Source: Caballeronia sordidicola (GTDB lineage: Bacteria; Pseudomonadota; Gammaproteobacteria; Burkholderiales; Burkholderiaceae). From it: 64,000 nucleotides of DNA. The DNA lies in NCBI RefSeq assembly GCF_001544455.2, contig NZ_FCOC02000022.1, positions 34,272 through 98,271 on the forward strand. The letters run 5' to 3'. The position numbers and the translations under genes were made by a program. The notes under the pieces were generated by a model. That model was not told where the DNA came from. It did no database searches and saw only the letters and a list, made by a program, of their open reading frames with translations. Shown in pieces: positions 47,558 to 56,342 of the stretch. Position 1 is the stretch's first letter. Every line of letters begins with the position of its first letter.

Positions 47558-48490
47558 ATGCAGGCAATGCGCGTAAAAAACGCGGCCGTGATACTCGCGG
47601 TGGCAGTGCTTGCCGGATGCGCGACGGTGACCACGCCGACCAAGGGCGACCCGTTCGAGAGCTACAACCGGACGATGTTCACGATCAACGACAAGATCGA
47701 CCAGATCGCGCTCAAGCCGATTGCGAAGGGTTATGTGTTCATCACGCCGCAGCCGGTGCGCGACGGCGTCACGAACTTCTTCGGCAATATCGGCGATATC
47801 TACACGGCCGCGAACAATCTCGTGCAGTTGAAGATTGCCGATGGCGTGTCGGACATCATGCGCGTGGTGATGAACTCGATCTTCGGCGTGGCCGGGATTT
47901 TCGACATCGCGAGCGTCGCCGGGCTTCCGAAGCACACCGAGGATTTCGGCTTGACGCTCGGCCATTACGGCGTGCCGGCGGGTCCCTATGTGGTGTTGCC
48001 ATTGCTCGGGCCGAGCACGGTGCGTGACACGGCGGGTACGGTGGTCGACTATTTTGGCAATGTGACGAGTTACGTGGATCCGACCTGGTTCCGCACGACG
48101 CTTTTCGGTGTAGAACTGGTCAACACGCGGGCGAATTTGCTGGGTGCGAGCGACGTGCTGGCGGACGCCGCGCTCGACAAATACTCGTTCGTTCGTAACG
48201 CGTACCTGCAACGCCGGCAGTATCTGCTTGGCAATCAGGACAACAACGCGGTGCCGGATTACGGCGATAACGGCGCGGAGCCGCTGCCCAAGTACGACGA
48301 TGTGAACGCGCCGGCAGCAGGCCCGGGCGCTGCTTCTGGTGTATTGGCGTCGCCGCCGGCGGGATCGGCATCGGCGCCGCAAGCGGCTTCGGCCGCGGCG
48401 CCGGCGAGCGCGCCAGGCGCAACGGGTGTTCCCGCGGATCGCATGGTGCCGCCGCGGATTCCGTCGTTCCCGTCGTTCAAGCTGCGCTGA
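47558..48490 (+). CDS. mlaA: Outer membrane lipoprotein MlaA (VacJ)
   Basis: Removes mislocalised phospholipid from the outer leaflet and passes it to MlaC. 310 residues. Lipobox LAGC puts the acylated Cys at 21. The family core is present: DPFESYNRTMFTINDKIDQI, KPIAKGY, NFFGNIGDIYTAANNLVQ, EDFGLTLGHYGVPAGPYVVL, LLGPSTVRDTAG and the long C-terminal Ala/Pro tail (about 235-300), which is longer than in E. coli. Having mlaA inside the mla operon differs from enterics, where it is separate. Confidence 0.94.
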   Translation: MQAMRVKNAAVILAVAVLAGCATVTTPTKGDPFESYNRTMFTINDKIDQIALKPIAKGYVFITPQPVRDGVTNFFGNIGDIYTAANNLVQLKIADGVSDIMRVVMNSIFGVAGIFDIASVAGLPKHTEDFGLTLGHYGVPAGPYVVLPLLGPSTVRDTAGTVVDYFGNVTSYVDPTWFRTTLFGVELVNTRANLLGASDVLADAALDKYSFVRNAYLQRRQYLLGNQDNNAVPDYGDNGAEPLPKYDDVNAPAAGPGAASGVLASPPAGSASAPQAASAAAPASAPGATGVPADRMVPPRIPSFPSFKLR

Positions 48491-48588
48491 GGTTGTGCGA
48501 GGCGGTGCGTGGCGCGGGTTGCATCGTGGAAAAAGCGCGATATGCCAAGCGCCAGTAATATATAGAAAGTGTTTTGACGGCTGGTAAC

Positions 48589-48622
48589 AGCGTGGCGATG
48601 AACTCATGGAGCGCGCCACGCT
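48589..48622 (+). repeat. 9-bp hairpin between mlaA and mlaC
   Basis: AGCGTGGCG (48589-48597) pairs with CGCCACGCT (48614-48622), 16-nt loop, no adjoining U-tract (the T7 at 48637 is 14 bases away). Ends 33 bases before the mlaC start. Confidence 0.5.
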
Positions 48623-48655
48623 CAAACCCAGGCCACTTTTTTTGCAGAGTCCTTA

Positions 48656-49285
48656 ATGAAAAAATTATTCTTGCTTCCCCTGTTTGCTGTGTTGGTGGCC
48701 TTTTGCACCGGCGCGTTCGCTCAATCCGCCGACATGTCGACGCCAGATGGTCTGGTAAAGACGGTGACAACGCAGGTTCTCGACCAGATCAAGGCGGACA
48801 AGCAGATCCAGTCGGGCAATATCACGCGCATCACGGAACTGGTGAACGAAAAGATCCTGCCGTACACGGACTTCACGCGCACCACGCGTCTGGTGATGGG
48901 CCGCAACTGGAATACGGCTACGCCGGAGCAGCAAAAGCAGATCGTCGAGCAATTCAAGATGCTGCTGATTCGCACATACTCGGGCGCGTTGGCGCAGGTT
49001 CGTGACCAGCAGGTCCAGTACAAGCCGTTCCGCGCGGATCCGAGCGATACCGACGTCGTGGTGCGCTCGGTCGTGGTGAACAACGGTTCGCCGATCCAGC
49101 TCGACTATCGTCTGTACAAGACGCCGCAGGGTTGGAAGGTCTACGACATCAACGTGCTCGGCGCGTGGCTGATCCAGGCTTACCAGCAGCAATTCAACGA
49201 GCAGATCCAGCAACATGGCGTCTCCGGCCTGCTGCAGTTCCTGACCACGCGTAACCAGCAACTGGCAAACGGCAAGGCATCGTGA
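48656..49285 (+). CDS. mlaC: Periplasmic phospholipid-binding protein MlaC
   Basis: Periplasmic shuttle that carries phospholipid between MlaA and MlaD. 209 residues with a signal peptide (1-22, ending AFA). Toluene-tolerance Ttg2D family blocks: LPYTDFTRTTRLVMGRNW, LIRTYSGALAQVRDQQVQYK, and GWKVYDINVLGAWLIQAYQQ. Overlaps mlaB by 4 bases (GTGA). Confidence 0.95.
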   Translation: MKKLFLLPLFAVLVAFCTGAFAQSADMSTPDGLVKTVTTQVLDQIKADKQIQSGNITRITELVNEKILPYTDFTRTTRLVMGRNWNTATPEQQKQIVEQFKMLLIRTYSGALAQVRDQQVQYKPFRADPSDTDVVVRSVVVNNGSPIQLDYRLYKTPQGWKVYDINVLGAWLIQAYQQQFNEQIQQHGVSGLLQFLTTRNQQLANGKAS

Positions 49286-49551
49286 GTCGCTTCGAAACCG
49301 CCGCGACCCTCACGCACGACAGCGCCAGGAGTGCGCTGGAGGCGGGTTTGTCGCGCATAGCAGCGGGCGCGACCGAAGTGGATTGCGCGCCGCTCAAGCA
49401 GTTCGATTCCTCGGCGCTTGCTGTTTTGATCGCATGGCAGCGTGCCGCCGCCGCGCGCGGTACGGCGCTCGACGTGATAAATCTCCCTTCCGGGCTTGCC
49501 AGTCTCGCGCAAGCCTACGGCGTCAATACGCTTCTCACCTTCCGACATTGA
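49282..49551 (+). CDS. mlaB: STAS-domain protein MlaB
   Basis: Cytosolic STAS protein that binds MlaF and is required for its stability and activity. 89 residues from a GTG in the mlaC stop. The STAS core is DCAPLKQFDSSALAVLIAWQ, where DSSALAVL is the conserved loop with the Ser. Last gene of the mla operon; a large hairpin follows immediately. Confidence 0.88.
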   Translation: MSRFETAATLTHDSARSALEAGLSRIAAGATEVDCAPLKQFDSSALAVLIAWQRAAAARGTALDVINLPSGLASLAQAYGVNTLLTFRH

Positions 49552-49620
49552 CCCTGTCTGGCTGAACTACTGGCGCGTTTCGATGCTGTTTCAATACAGA
49601 CGAGACGCACCGGACAGGGT
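49551..49620 (+). other. 70-nt structured element after mlaB
   Basis: ACCCTGTCTGG (49551-49561) pairs with CCGGACAGGGT (49610-49620), with one G-U. Inside lie CGTTTC/GAGACG (one G-U) and CTGT/ACAG with a 6-nt apical loop. The stem begins in the mlaB stop codon. No U-tract follows, so it is not a standard terminator. Confidence 0.55.
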
Positions 49621-49662
49621 TGTCATGGACGCGCTTGCGGCAGCCCTCGGCCGCAGATGGCC

Positions 49663-49668
49663 TATAAT
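49663..49668 (+). promoter_or_regulatory. -10 element upstream of the ABC exporter genes
   Basis: A perfect TATAAT 108 bases before the ATP-binding gene. The nearest -35-like TTGCGG (49635-49640) is 22 bases away, too far for a standard promoter. The downstream T6 (49675-49680) is not preceded by a stable stem. Confidence 0.35.
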
Positions 49669-49776
49669 CAACCGTTTTTTCGGCCCATCTTCCGCCTTTC
49701 ATCGTAATAAAGGCGGGTTCCGGTTCCGATCCGCACACCTAAAAGGCGCAGCCCCCAACACGCGCGCGCACTGTCA

Positions 49777-50703
49777 ATGTCAGCCATAGAAATCCGCAAC
49801 GTCAAAAAGCGCTACAAAGAGCTGCAAGCACTCAAGGGCGTGAATCTGGTGGTCGAGGAGGGCGAGTTTTTCGGTCTGCTCGGCCCGAACGGCGCAGGTA
49901 AAACCACTCTCATCAGCATTCTCGCGGGCTTGGCGCGCGCCGATAGCGGCACGATTTCCGTGCGCGGGCACGACGTGGTCACGGATTTCCGCGATGCCCG
50001 CCGCTCGCTCGGCGTCGTGCCGCAGGAACTCGTTTTCGATCCGTTTTTCACCGTTCGCGAATCGCTGCGCATCCAGTCCGGCTACTTCGGCTTGCGCAAG
50101 AACGACGACTGGATCGATGAAATCATGGCGAATCTCGATCTCACCGAGAAAGCCGATGTCAACACGCGCGCACTTTCGGGCGGCATGAAACGCCGCGTGC
50201 TGGTGGCGCAGGCGCTGGTGCACAAGCCGCCGGTGATCGTGCTCGACGAGCCGACTGCGGGTGTGGATGTCGAATTGCGGCAGACGCTGTGGAAGTTCAT
50301 CTCGCGCCTGAATCGCGAAGGTCACACCATTGTGCTGACCACGCACTATCTGGAAGAAGCCGAAGCGCTGTGCGATCGGCTCGCCATGTTGCGGCGCGGC
50401 GAAGTAGTTGCACTCGAACGAACCAGCACGCTCTTGCAGCGCTTCGCCGGCATGCAGCTTTCGCTGCGGTTCTCCCAAGGTTTTCTTCCCGTCGAGTTGC
50501 GCGCGCTGGAAATCGACCCGCGCGCGACCTCCGGCACGAATCATCTGCTGCGCCTGTCAAGCTATGACGACGTCGAGCCGATCCTCGCGAAATGTCGCGC
50601 GGCGGGTTGCACGTTCGATGAAATCGATGTCCGCAAAGCGGATCTGGAGGATGTGTTCGTGCAGGTGATGAACGGACCGGAAGTGGTCGAGGGCTTGTCA
50701 TGA
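49777..50703 (+). CDS. ABC-2 type exporter ATP-binding protein (YadG-like)
   Basis: 308 residues. Walker A GPNGAGKT (36-43), signature LSGGMKRR (about 133), Walker B VIVLDEPTAGVD, H-loop TTHYLEEAEALC: the DrrA/YadG type of ABC-2 export ATPase. The substrate is not known; homologues sit beside mla and his genes in most Burkholderiaceae, which suggests a lipid or envelope role, an inference. Overlaps the permease gene by 4 bases. Confidence 0.88.
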   Translation: MSAIEIRNVKKRYKELQALKGVNLVVEEGEFFGLLGPNGAGKTTLISILAGLARADSGTISVRGHDVVTDFRDARRSLGVVPQELVFDPFFTVRESLRIQSGYFGLRKNDDWIDEIMANLDLTEKADVNTRALSGGMKRRVLVAQALVHKPPVIVLDEPTAGVDVELRQTLWKFISRLNREGHTIVLTTHYLEEAEALCDRLAMLRRGEVVALERTSTLLQRFAGMQLSLRFSQGFLPVELRALEIDPRATSGTNHLLRLSSYDDVEPILAKCRAAGCTFDEIDVRKADLEDVFVQVMNGPEVVEGLS

Positions 50704-51455
50704 GCGGCTTTCGCACTCTGTTTTATAAAGAGATTCTGCGTTTCTACAAGGTCGCCTTCCAGACCGTGCTCGCGCCGGTGATCACGGCCTTGCTCTATTT
50801 GATGATCTTCGGTCACGCGCTGACCAGTCACGTCGAGGTATATCCGGGCGTGGCCTATACGAGTTTCCTGGTGCCCGGCCTCGTCATGATGAGCGTGCTG
50901 CAGAATGCCTTCGCGAATAGCTCTTCGTCGCTGATCCAGTCGAAGATCACCGGCAACCTTGTGTTCGTCCTGCTGCCTCCGCTTTCGCACTGGGAAATGT
51001 TCTTCGCGTACGTGCTGGCATCCGTGGTACGCGGACTGGCGGTCGGTTTTGGCGTATTCATCGTGACCGTATGGTTTATTCCGATGAGCTTCAGCGCGCC
51101 GCTCTATATCCTTGCCTTCGCCATGCTCGGATCGGCAATCCTGGGAACACTCGGATTGATCGCCGGTGTCTGGGCGGATAAATTCGACCAGCTCGCCGCG
51201 TTCCAGAATTTCCTGATCATGCCGCTGACGTTCCTGTCGGGCGTGTTCTACTCCACGCATACGCTGCCGCCCATCTGGCGCGAAGTGTCGCGGCTCAATC
51301 CGTTTTTCTACATGATCGATGGATTTCGCTACGGTTTCTTTGGCATGTCCGACGTCAGTCCGCTTGCGAGCCTGGGTATTGTCGGCGGGTTTTTCATCGT
51401 GCTGGCTGTCATCGCCATGCGCCTGCTGGCAAGCGGCTACAAGTTGCGCCACTAG
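50700..51455 (+). CDS. ABC-2 type exporter permease (YadH-like)
   Basis: 251 residues, six membrane segments of the ABC-2 permease fold. Family blocks: GVAYTSFLVPGLVMMSVLQN, the FANSSSSL amphipathic loop and LSGVFYSTHTLPPIWREVSR. It forms a homodimer with the ATPase encoded before it. Substrate unknown. Full length. Confidence 0.88.
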   Translation: MSGFRTLFYKEILRFYKVAFQTVLAPVITALLYLMIFGHALTSHVEVYPGVAYTSFLVPGLVMMSVLQNAFANSSSSLIQSKITGNLVFVLLPPLSHWEMFFAYVLASVVRGLAVGFGVFIVTVWFIPMSFSAPLYILAFAMLGSAILGTLGLIAGVWADKFDQLAAFQNFLIMPLTFLSGVFYSTHTLPPIWREVSRLNPFFYMIDGFRYGFFGMSDVSPLASLGIVGGFFIVLAVIAMRLLASGYKLRH

Positions 51456-51496
51456 GCGCGGATTAACCGATTTCGCTCAATTTCCAGGAGAAATCC

Positions 51497-51736
51497 ATGT
51501 TGCCGACTCCCGAGCAAGTGAAAGACTACATTGCTGGCGGCCTCGCTTGCCAGCACGTTGAAGTAGAAGGCGACGGCCAGCATTTCTTTGCGACCATCGT
51601 GAGCGATGCGTTCGAAGGCAAGCGGCCCATTGCGCGTCATCAACTCGTGTACGCGGCGCTTGGCGACCGCATGCGCGCGGAAATCCACGCGCTGAGCATG
51701 AAGACGCTGACGCCCGCCGAGTGGAAACCGGCCTGA
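51497..51736 (+). CDS. ibaG: BolA family protein (IbaG/YrbA-like)
   Basis: 79-residue class II KH-fold BolA protein. E. coli IbaG (YrbA) binds Fe-S clusters with monothiol glutaredoxin and is encoded next to murA and mla genes, as here. Visible: LACQHVEVEGDGQHFFATIV (with invariant Cys and His) and RPIARHQLVYAALGDRMRAE. GGAG stands 9 nt before the ATG. It is followed directly by murA. Confidence 0.9.
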   Translation: MLPTPEQVKDYIAGGLACQHVEVEGDGQHFFATIVSDAFEGKRPIARHQLVYAALGDRMRAEIHALSMKTLTPAEWKPA

Positions 51737-51872
51737 GCGTTCCTTTGTTTCTCGTGCATTCGATGCATCACCCGTCAACCGATAAGCTGGAAATTTAGTG
51801 CGATTCACTCAAGACAACCGCGACGCCGACAACGGCGCCGCTGCAGGAAGCTCAGTAGAAGGAACGCCAGGC

Positions 51873-53141
51873 ATGGACAAACTCGTGATTGTCGGGGGCG
51901 CAAAGCTCTCGGGCGAAATCGTTGTATCGGGTGCGAAGAACGCGGCGTTGCCGATTCTCTGCGCCAGCTTGCTGACGGCCGACGACGTGCATCTGGAAAA
52001 CGTGCCCAATCTGCAGGACGTGCGCACGATGCTCAAATTGCTCAACCAGATGGGCTTGCGCTCGGAGTCGGCGGACGGACGTGTCACGCTGAATGCATCG
52101 AAGGTGGACAACCTCGTGGCGCCGTACGAAATGGTCAAGACCATGCGTGCATCCATTCTTGTGCTCGGGCCGCTGGTCGCGCGCTTCGGCGAAGCGAAGG
52201 TGTCGTTGCCGGGCGGCTGCGCAATCGGCGCGCGTCCAGTCGATCAGCACATCAAGGGCCTTCAGGCGATGGGCGCCGAGATCACGATCGAGCATGGTTT
52301 CATCGAGGCGCGGGCGAAGCGGTTGAAAGGCGCGCGCATTGTCACCGACATGATTACCGTCACCGGCACGGAAAACCTGCTGATGGCGGCGGTGCTGGCG
52401 GACGGCGAAACGGTTATCGAGAACGCGGCGCGCGAGCCGGAAGTGAGCGACCTTGCGAACCTGCTCGTCGCAATGGGCGCAAGGATCGAGGGTATCGGGT
52501 CGGATCGGCTGGTGATTCAGGGCGTGGACACGTTGCACGGCGCGCGGCATTCGGTCGTGCCGGATCGTATTGAAGCGGGCACGTTTCTTTGCGCCGTTGC
52601 GGCAACCGGTGGCGACGTCACGTTGCGCAACGTGAATCCGTCGTTGCTCGAAGCGGTGATCGAAAAGCTGCACGAAGCGGGTGTGTCGGTTGAAGAAGGC
52701 GAGAACTGGATTCGCGTGCGCATGAACAAGCGGCCGAATGCGGTGAGCTTCCGCACATCGGAGTATCCGGCGTTCCCGACCGACATGCAGGCGCAATTCA
52801 TGGCGCTCAACACCCTGGCCAGCGGCACGTCGCAAGCGGTCGAAACCATCTTCGAAAACCGGTTCATGCACGTGCAGGAACTGAATCGCCTGGGCGCGAG
52901 CATTACCATCGACGGAAACACGGCGCTCGTTACCGGCGTGCAGAAACTGTCGGGCGCGAAAGTCATGGCGACGGATTTGCGGGCGTCGGCGAGTCTGGTG
53001 ATCGCGGCCATGTGTGCGGAAGGCGAGACGCTCATCGACCGGATTTATCACCTCGATCGCGGCTACGACCGCATGGAGAGCAAGCTGACGACCGTCGGCG
53101 CGAACGTGCGGCGCATCAAGGGCGGCGGGGTGGAGCAATGA
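51873..53141 (+). CDS. murA: UDP-N-acetylglucosamine 1-carboxyvinyltransferase
   Basis: First committed step of peptidoglycan synthesis: transfers enolpyruvate from PEP to UDP-GlcNAc. 422 residues from the ATG at 51873, whose MDKLVIVGGAKLSGEIVVSG aligns with E. coli MurA at its start; AAGGA lies 9 nt before. A GTG at 51798 in frame would add 25 residues, as annotated in some Burkholderia, and cannot be excluded. The fosfomycin-target Cys is in LPGGCAIGARPVDQH, and TRTGxxxx-type segments TSEYPAFPTDMQAQFMAL are present. Overlaps hisG by 4 bases. Confidence 0.94.
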   Translation: MDKLVIVGGAKLSGEIVVSGAKNAALPILCASLLTADDVHLENVPNLQDVRTMLKLLNQMGLRSESADGRVTLNASKVDNLVAPYEMVKTMRASILVLGPLVARFGEAKVSLPGGCAIGARPVDQHIKGLQAMGAEITIEHGFIEARAKRLKGARIVTDMITVTGTENLLMAAVLADGETVIENAAREPEVSDLANLLVAMGARIEGIGSDRLVIQGVDTLHGARHSVVPDRIEAGTFLCAVAATGGDVTLRNVNPSLLEAVIEKLHEAGVSVEEGENWIRVRMNKRPNAVSFRTSEYPAFPTDMQAQFMALNTLASGTSQAVETIFENRFMHVQELNRLGASITIDGNTALVTGVQKLSGAKVMATDLRASASLVIAAMCAEGETLIDRIYHLDRGYDRMESKLTTVGANVRRIKGGGVEQ

Positions 53142-53821
53142 GTTCACTGCAGACTTCCGCGTCGGTGCAGCCGGGCGCGATCTTGACGCTGGCTTTGTCG
53201 AAGGGACGCATCTTCGAGGAAACGCTGCCGCTGCTCGCTTCGGCTGGCGTTGAAGTGACCGAGGACCCCGAGACGTCGCGCAAGCTGATCTTGCCGACCA
53301 CGAATCCGAATCTGCGCGTGATCATCGTGCGTGCAACCGATGTCCCTACTTACGTGGAATATGGCGCTGCGGATTTCGGCGTGGCGGGCAAGGACGTGTT
53401 GATCGAGCATGGCGGCGGCGGGTTGTATCAGCCGGTCGACCTGAACATTGCGCGCTGCCGGATGTCCGTCGCGGTGAAGAACGGTTTCGACTACGAATCC
53501 GCCGTGCGACAAGGCGCGCGGCTGCGTGTGGCGACAAAATATGTTGAAGTGGCGCGAGAGCATTTCGCGGCGAAGGGCGTCCACGTTGATTTGATCAAGC
53601 TGTACGGATCCATGGAACTCGCGCCGCTGGTTGGTCTGGCCGACGCTATCGTCGATCTGGTTAGTTCGGGTAATACATTGCGCGCGAACGATCTTGTCGA
53701 AGTCGAGGAAATCATGGAAATATCGTCGCGTCTGGTCGTCAACCAGGCCGCGCTGAAGCTGAAGCGCGCCGCGTTGAAACCTTACCTCGATGCGTTCGAA
53801 CGCGCGTCGGCGAGCGCCTGA
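53138..53821 (+). CDS. hisG: ATP phosphoribosyltransferase, short form (HisG-S)
   Basis: First step of histidine synthesis: joins ATP and PRPP. 227 residues from the ATG at 53138. It is the short form, lacking the C-terminal regulatory domain, so it needs HisZ, whose gene is not in this window. Family blocks: LALSKGRIFEETLPLLASAG, RATDVPTYVEYGAADFGVAG, and LYGSMELAPLVGLADAIVDLV, where the PRPP loop is SSGNTLRAN. First gene of the his operon, coupled to murA. Confidence 0.95.
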   Translation: MSSLQTSASVQPGAILTLALSKGRIFEETLPLLASAGVEVTEDPETSRKLILPTTNPNLRVIIVRATDVPTYVEYGAADFGVAGKDVLIEHGGGGLYQPVDLNIARCRMSVAVKNGFDYESAVRQGARLRVATKYVEVAREHFAAKGVHVDLIKLYGSMELAPLVGLADAIVDLVSSGNTLRANDLVEVEEIMEISSRLVVNQAALKLKRAALKPYLDAFERASASA

Positions 53822-53860
53822 GGCTTTATAAGCCAAGGCAAACCAACGGATACCAGCATC

Positions 53861-55186
53861 ATGTCTATCAAGATTCGCAAACTCGATTCCAGCGCCAACG
53901 GTTTTCACACGGCGCTGCACGCGGTGCTCGCGTTCGAGGCGAGCGAGGACGAAGCCATCGAGCGCTCTGTCGCGCAAATTCTCGCCGATGTCAAAAAACG
54001 TGGCGACGAAGCGGTCCTCGACTACACGAACAGGTTCGACCGGCTGAAGGCGGAAAGCGTGGCATCGCTGGAATTGCCGCAATCCGAGCTGGAAGCGGCA
54101 CTGGAAGGGCTTGAGCCAAAACGCCGCGCCGCGCTGGAAGCGGCGGCGGCGCGCGTGCGCGGTTATCACGAGAAGCAAAAAATCGAATGCGGCAGTCATA
54201 GCTGGCAATACACGGAGGCAGACGGCACCGTGCTCGGCCAGAAAGTCACGCCGCTCGACCGCGCCGGAATCTACGTGCCGGGCGGCAAGGCGGCGTATCC
54301 GTCGTCGGTGTTGATGAACGCAATTCCCGCGCGCGTTGCCGGCGTGAAGGAAATCGTGATGGTCGTGCCCACGCCCGATGGCGTAAAAAATCCGCTCGTG
54401 CTCGCCGCCGCGTTGCTTGGCGGCGTGGATCGCGTGTTCACCATCGGCGGCGCGCAAGCGGTTGGCGCGCTTGCGTACGGCACGCAATCCATTCCCGCCG
54501 TCGATAAGATCTGCGGCCCCGGCAACGCGTATGTGGCGTCGGCGAAACGGCGGGTGTTCGGCACGGTTGGCATCGACATGATTGCGGGACCGTCGGAAAT
54601 CCTGATTATCTGCGACGGAACCACGGACCCGCGCTGGGTCGCGATGGACCTTTTCTCGCAAGCCGAGCACGACGAACTCGCGCAATCCATCCTGCTGTGC
54701 CCGGACGCGGCGTTCATTCAGCGCGTGGAAGACGCGATCAATGAGTTGCTGCCCACGCTGCCGCGTCGCGACGTGATTCAGCGCTCGCTGGAAGATCGCG
54801 GCGCGCTGATCAAGGTCGCCGACATGAACGAGGCGTGCGCGATCGCCAATGACATTGCGCCGGAGCACCTCGAGATTTCCGCGCTCGATCCGCATCAATG
54901 GGCGGCGCTGATCCGTCACGCGGGCGCGATGTTCCTCGGCCGTTACACGAGCGAAAGTCTCGGCGATTATTGCGCGGGACCGAATCACGTGCTGCCGACA
55001 TCGCGTACGGCGCGGTTTTCGTCGCCACTTGGCGTGTACGATTTCCTGAAGCGTTCGAGCGTGATTGAAGTCAGCGCGGAAGGTGCGCAGACGCTCGGGG
55101 AAATTGCAGCGGAACTGGCTTACGGCGAAGGCTTGCAGGCACATGCCCGCAGCGCTGAGTACCGGATGAAAAACACGGCGCAGTAA
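53861..55186 (+). CDS. hisD: Histidinol dehydrogenase
   Basis: Zinc enzyme that oxidises L-histidinol to L-histidine in two NAD-dependent steps. 441 residues. Family blocks are KVTPLDRAGIYVPGGKAAYP, CGPGNAYVASAKRRVFG, DLFSQAEHDELAQS with the zinc Gln/His, and PTSRTARFSSPLGVYDF. Full length. It lies 39 bases after hisG. Confidence 0.96.
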   Translation: MSIKIRKLDSSANGFHTALHAVLAFEASEDEAIERSVAQILADVKKRGDEAVLDYTNRFDRLKAESVASLELPQSELEAALEGLEPKRRAALEAAAARVRGYHEKQKIECGSHSWQYTEADGTVLGQKVTPLDRAGIYVPGGKAAYPSSVLMNAIPARVAGVKEIVMVVPTPDGVKNPLVLAAALLGGVDRVFTIGGAQAVGALAYGTQSIPAVDKICGPGNAYVASAKRRVFGTVGIDMIAGPSEILIICDGTTDPRWVAMDLFSQAEHDELAQSILLCPDAAFIQRVEDAINELLPTLPRRDVIQRSLEDRGALIKVADMNEACAIANDIAPEHLEISALDPHQWAALIRHAGAMFLGRYTSESLGDYCAGPNHVLPTSRTARFSSPLGVYDFLKRSSVIEVSAEGAQTLGEIAAELAYGEGLQAHARSAEYRMKNTAQ

Positions 55187-55238
55187 CCACACATACAAAT
55201 AGGAGGCGGCTCGAAAGCCGCCCGGAAGTTCGAAGACC

Positions 55239-56309
55239 ATGACACGACCACAAGACATTCTCCGCCCCGACGTCCTTGCCATGACGTGCTATCCCGTGCC
55301 GGATTCCACCGGTCTGGTGAAGCTCGACGCAATGGAAAATCCGTACAGGCTGCCGGCGCCGCTCGCGGCTGAACTCGGCAACCGGCTCGCCGATGTCGCA
55401 TTGAATCGCTATCCGGAGCCGCGTCCGGCGGCGTTGATCGAAAAGATCAAGCGCGTGATGCAGGTTCCCGCTGCGTGCGAAGTGCTGCTCGGCAACGGTT
55501 CGGACGAACTCATCAGCATGATGTCGACGGCGTGCGCGAAGCCGGGCGCCAAGGTCATCGCGCCGGTTCCCGGCTTTGTGATGTACGCGATCTCGGCGAA
55601 ATTCGCGGGGCTGGAATTCGTTGGCGTGCCGCTGAACGCCGATTTCACCCTCGACGCAGACACGCTGATCGCCGCCATCGAAATGCACGATCCGGCGCTG
55701 GTGTATCTCGCGTATCCGAACAATCCCACGGGCACGCTCTACGACAGCGCCGACATGGAACGCGTGATCGCGGCGGCGTCGAAAAGCCTGGTCGTAATCG
55801 ATGAAGCCTATCAGCCATTCGCGCAGCAAAGCTGGCTGCCGCGGGCCTCCGATTTCGACAACGTGGTGGTCATGCGCACGATGTCGAAACTCGGCCTTGC
55901 CGGAATCCGCCTGGGTTATCTCGCGGGAAAGGCGTCGTGGATCACGGAATTCGACAAGGTGCGCCCGCCCTACAACGTCAACGTGCTGACGCAGGCTACG
56001 GCGGATTTCATGCTCGATCACCTCGACGTGCTGGATGCCCAGGCTGCCGAACTTCGCGCCGAACGCACACGTCTGGAACAGGCCGTCGCGGCGCTTCCCG
56101 GCGCGACCGTTTATCCCAGCGCCGGCAACTTTCTGCTGGTTCGTGTTCCAGATGCAGCAACCGTCTTCGAAACCCTGCTGACATCGCGGGTTTTGATCAA
56201 AAACGTGAGTAAAATGCATCCGTTACTGGCAAATTGCGTGCGTTTGACGGTTGGATCGGCAGATGAGAATGCGCAAATGATCGCCGCTCTGAAACTCGCG
56301 CTGCACTGA
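55239..56309 (+). CDS. hisC: Histidinol-phosphate aminotransferase
   Basis: PLP enzyme that converts imidazole acetol phosphate to histidinol phosphate. 356 residues. The PLP Lys is in TMSKLGLAGIRLGYLAG; other blocks are LGNGSDELISMM, PNNPTGTLYDS and VVIDEAYQPFAQ. E. coli-like type rather than the HisC2 type. The C-terminal half has the Arg that binds the phosphate, in NCVRLTVGSADEN. Confidence 0.95.
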   Translation: MTRPQDILRPDVLAMTCYPVPDSTGLVKLDAMENPYRLPAPLAAELGNRLADVALNRYPEPRPAALIEKIKRVMQVPAACEVLLGNGSDELISMMSTACAKPGAKVIAPVPGFVMYAISAKFAGLEFVGVPLNADFTLDADTLIAAIEMHDPALVYLAYPNNPTGTLYDSADMERVIAAASKSLVVIDEAYQPFAQQSWLPRASDFDNVVVMRTMSKLGLAGIRLGYLAGKASWITEFDKVRPPYNVNVLTQATADFMLDHLDVLDAQAAELRAERTRLEQAVAALPGATVYPSAGNFLLVRVPDAATVFETLLTSRVLIKNVSKMHPLLANCVRLTVGSADENAQMIAALKLALH

Positions 56310-56342
56310 AATAATTCTCTTAAAAGTTTCGAAGGAAATACC

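Noticed and set aside
51798..51872. Longer MurA start at GTG 51798
   Set aside because: Possible, as some Burkholderia MurA carry an N-terminal extension, but the ATG at 51873 aligns with the family start and has the better ribosome binding site.
53144..55282. 712-codon open frame on the minus strand opposite hisG-hisD
   Set aside because: Antisense shadow of two well-identified genes; Arg/His-rich with no family signal.
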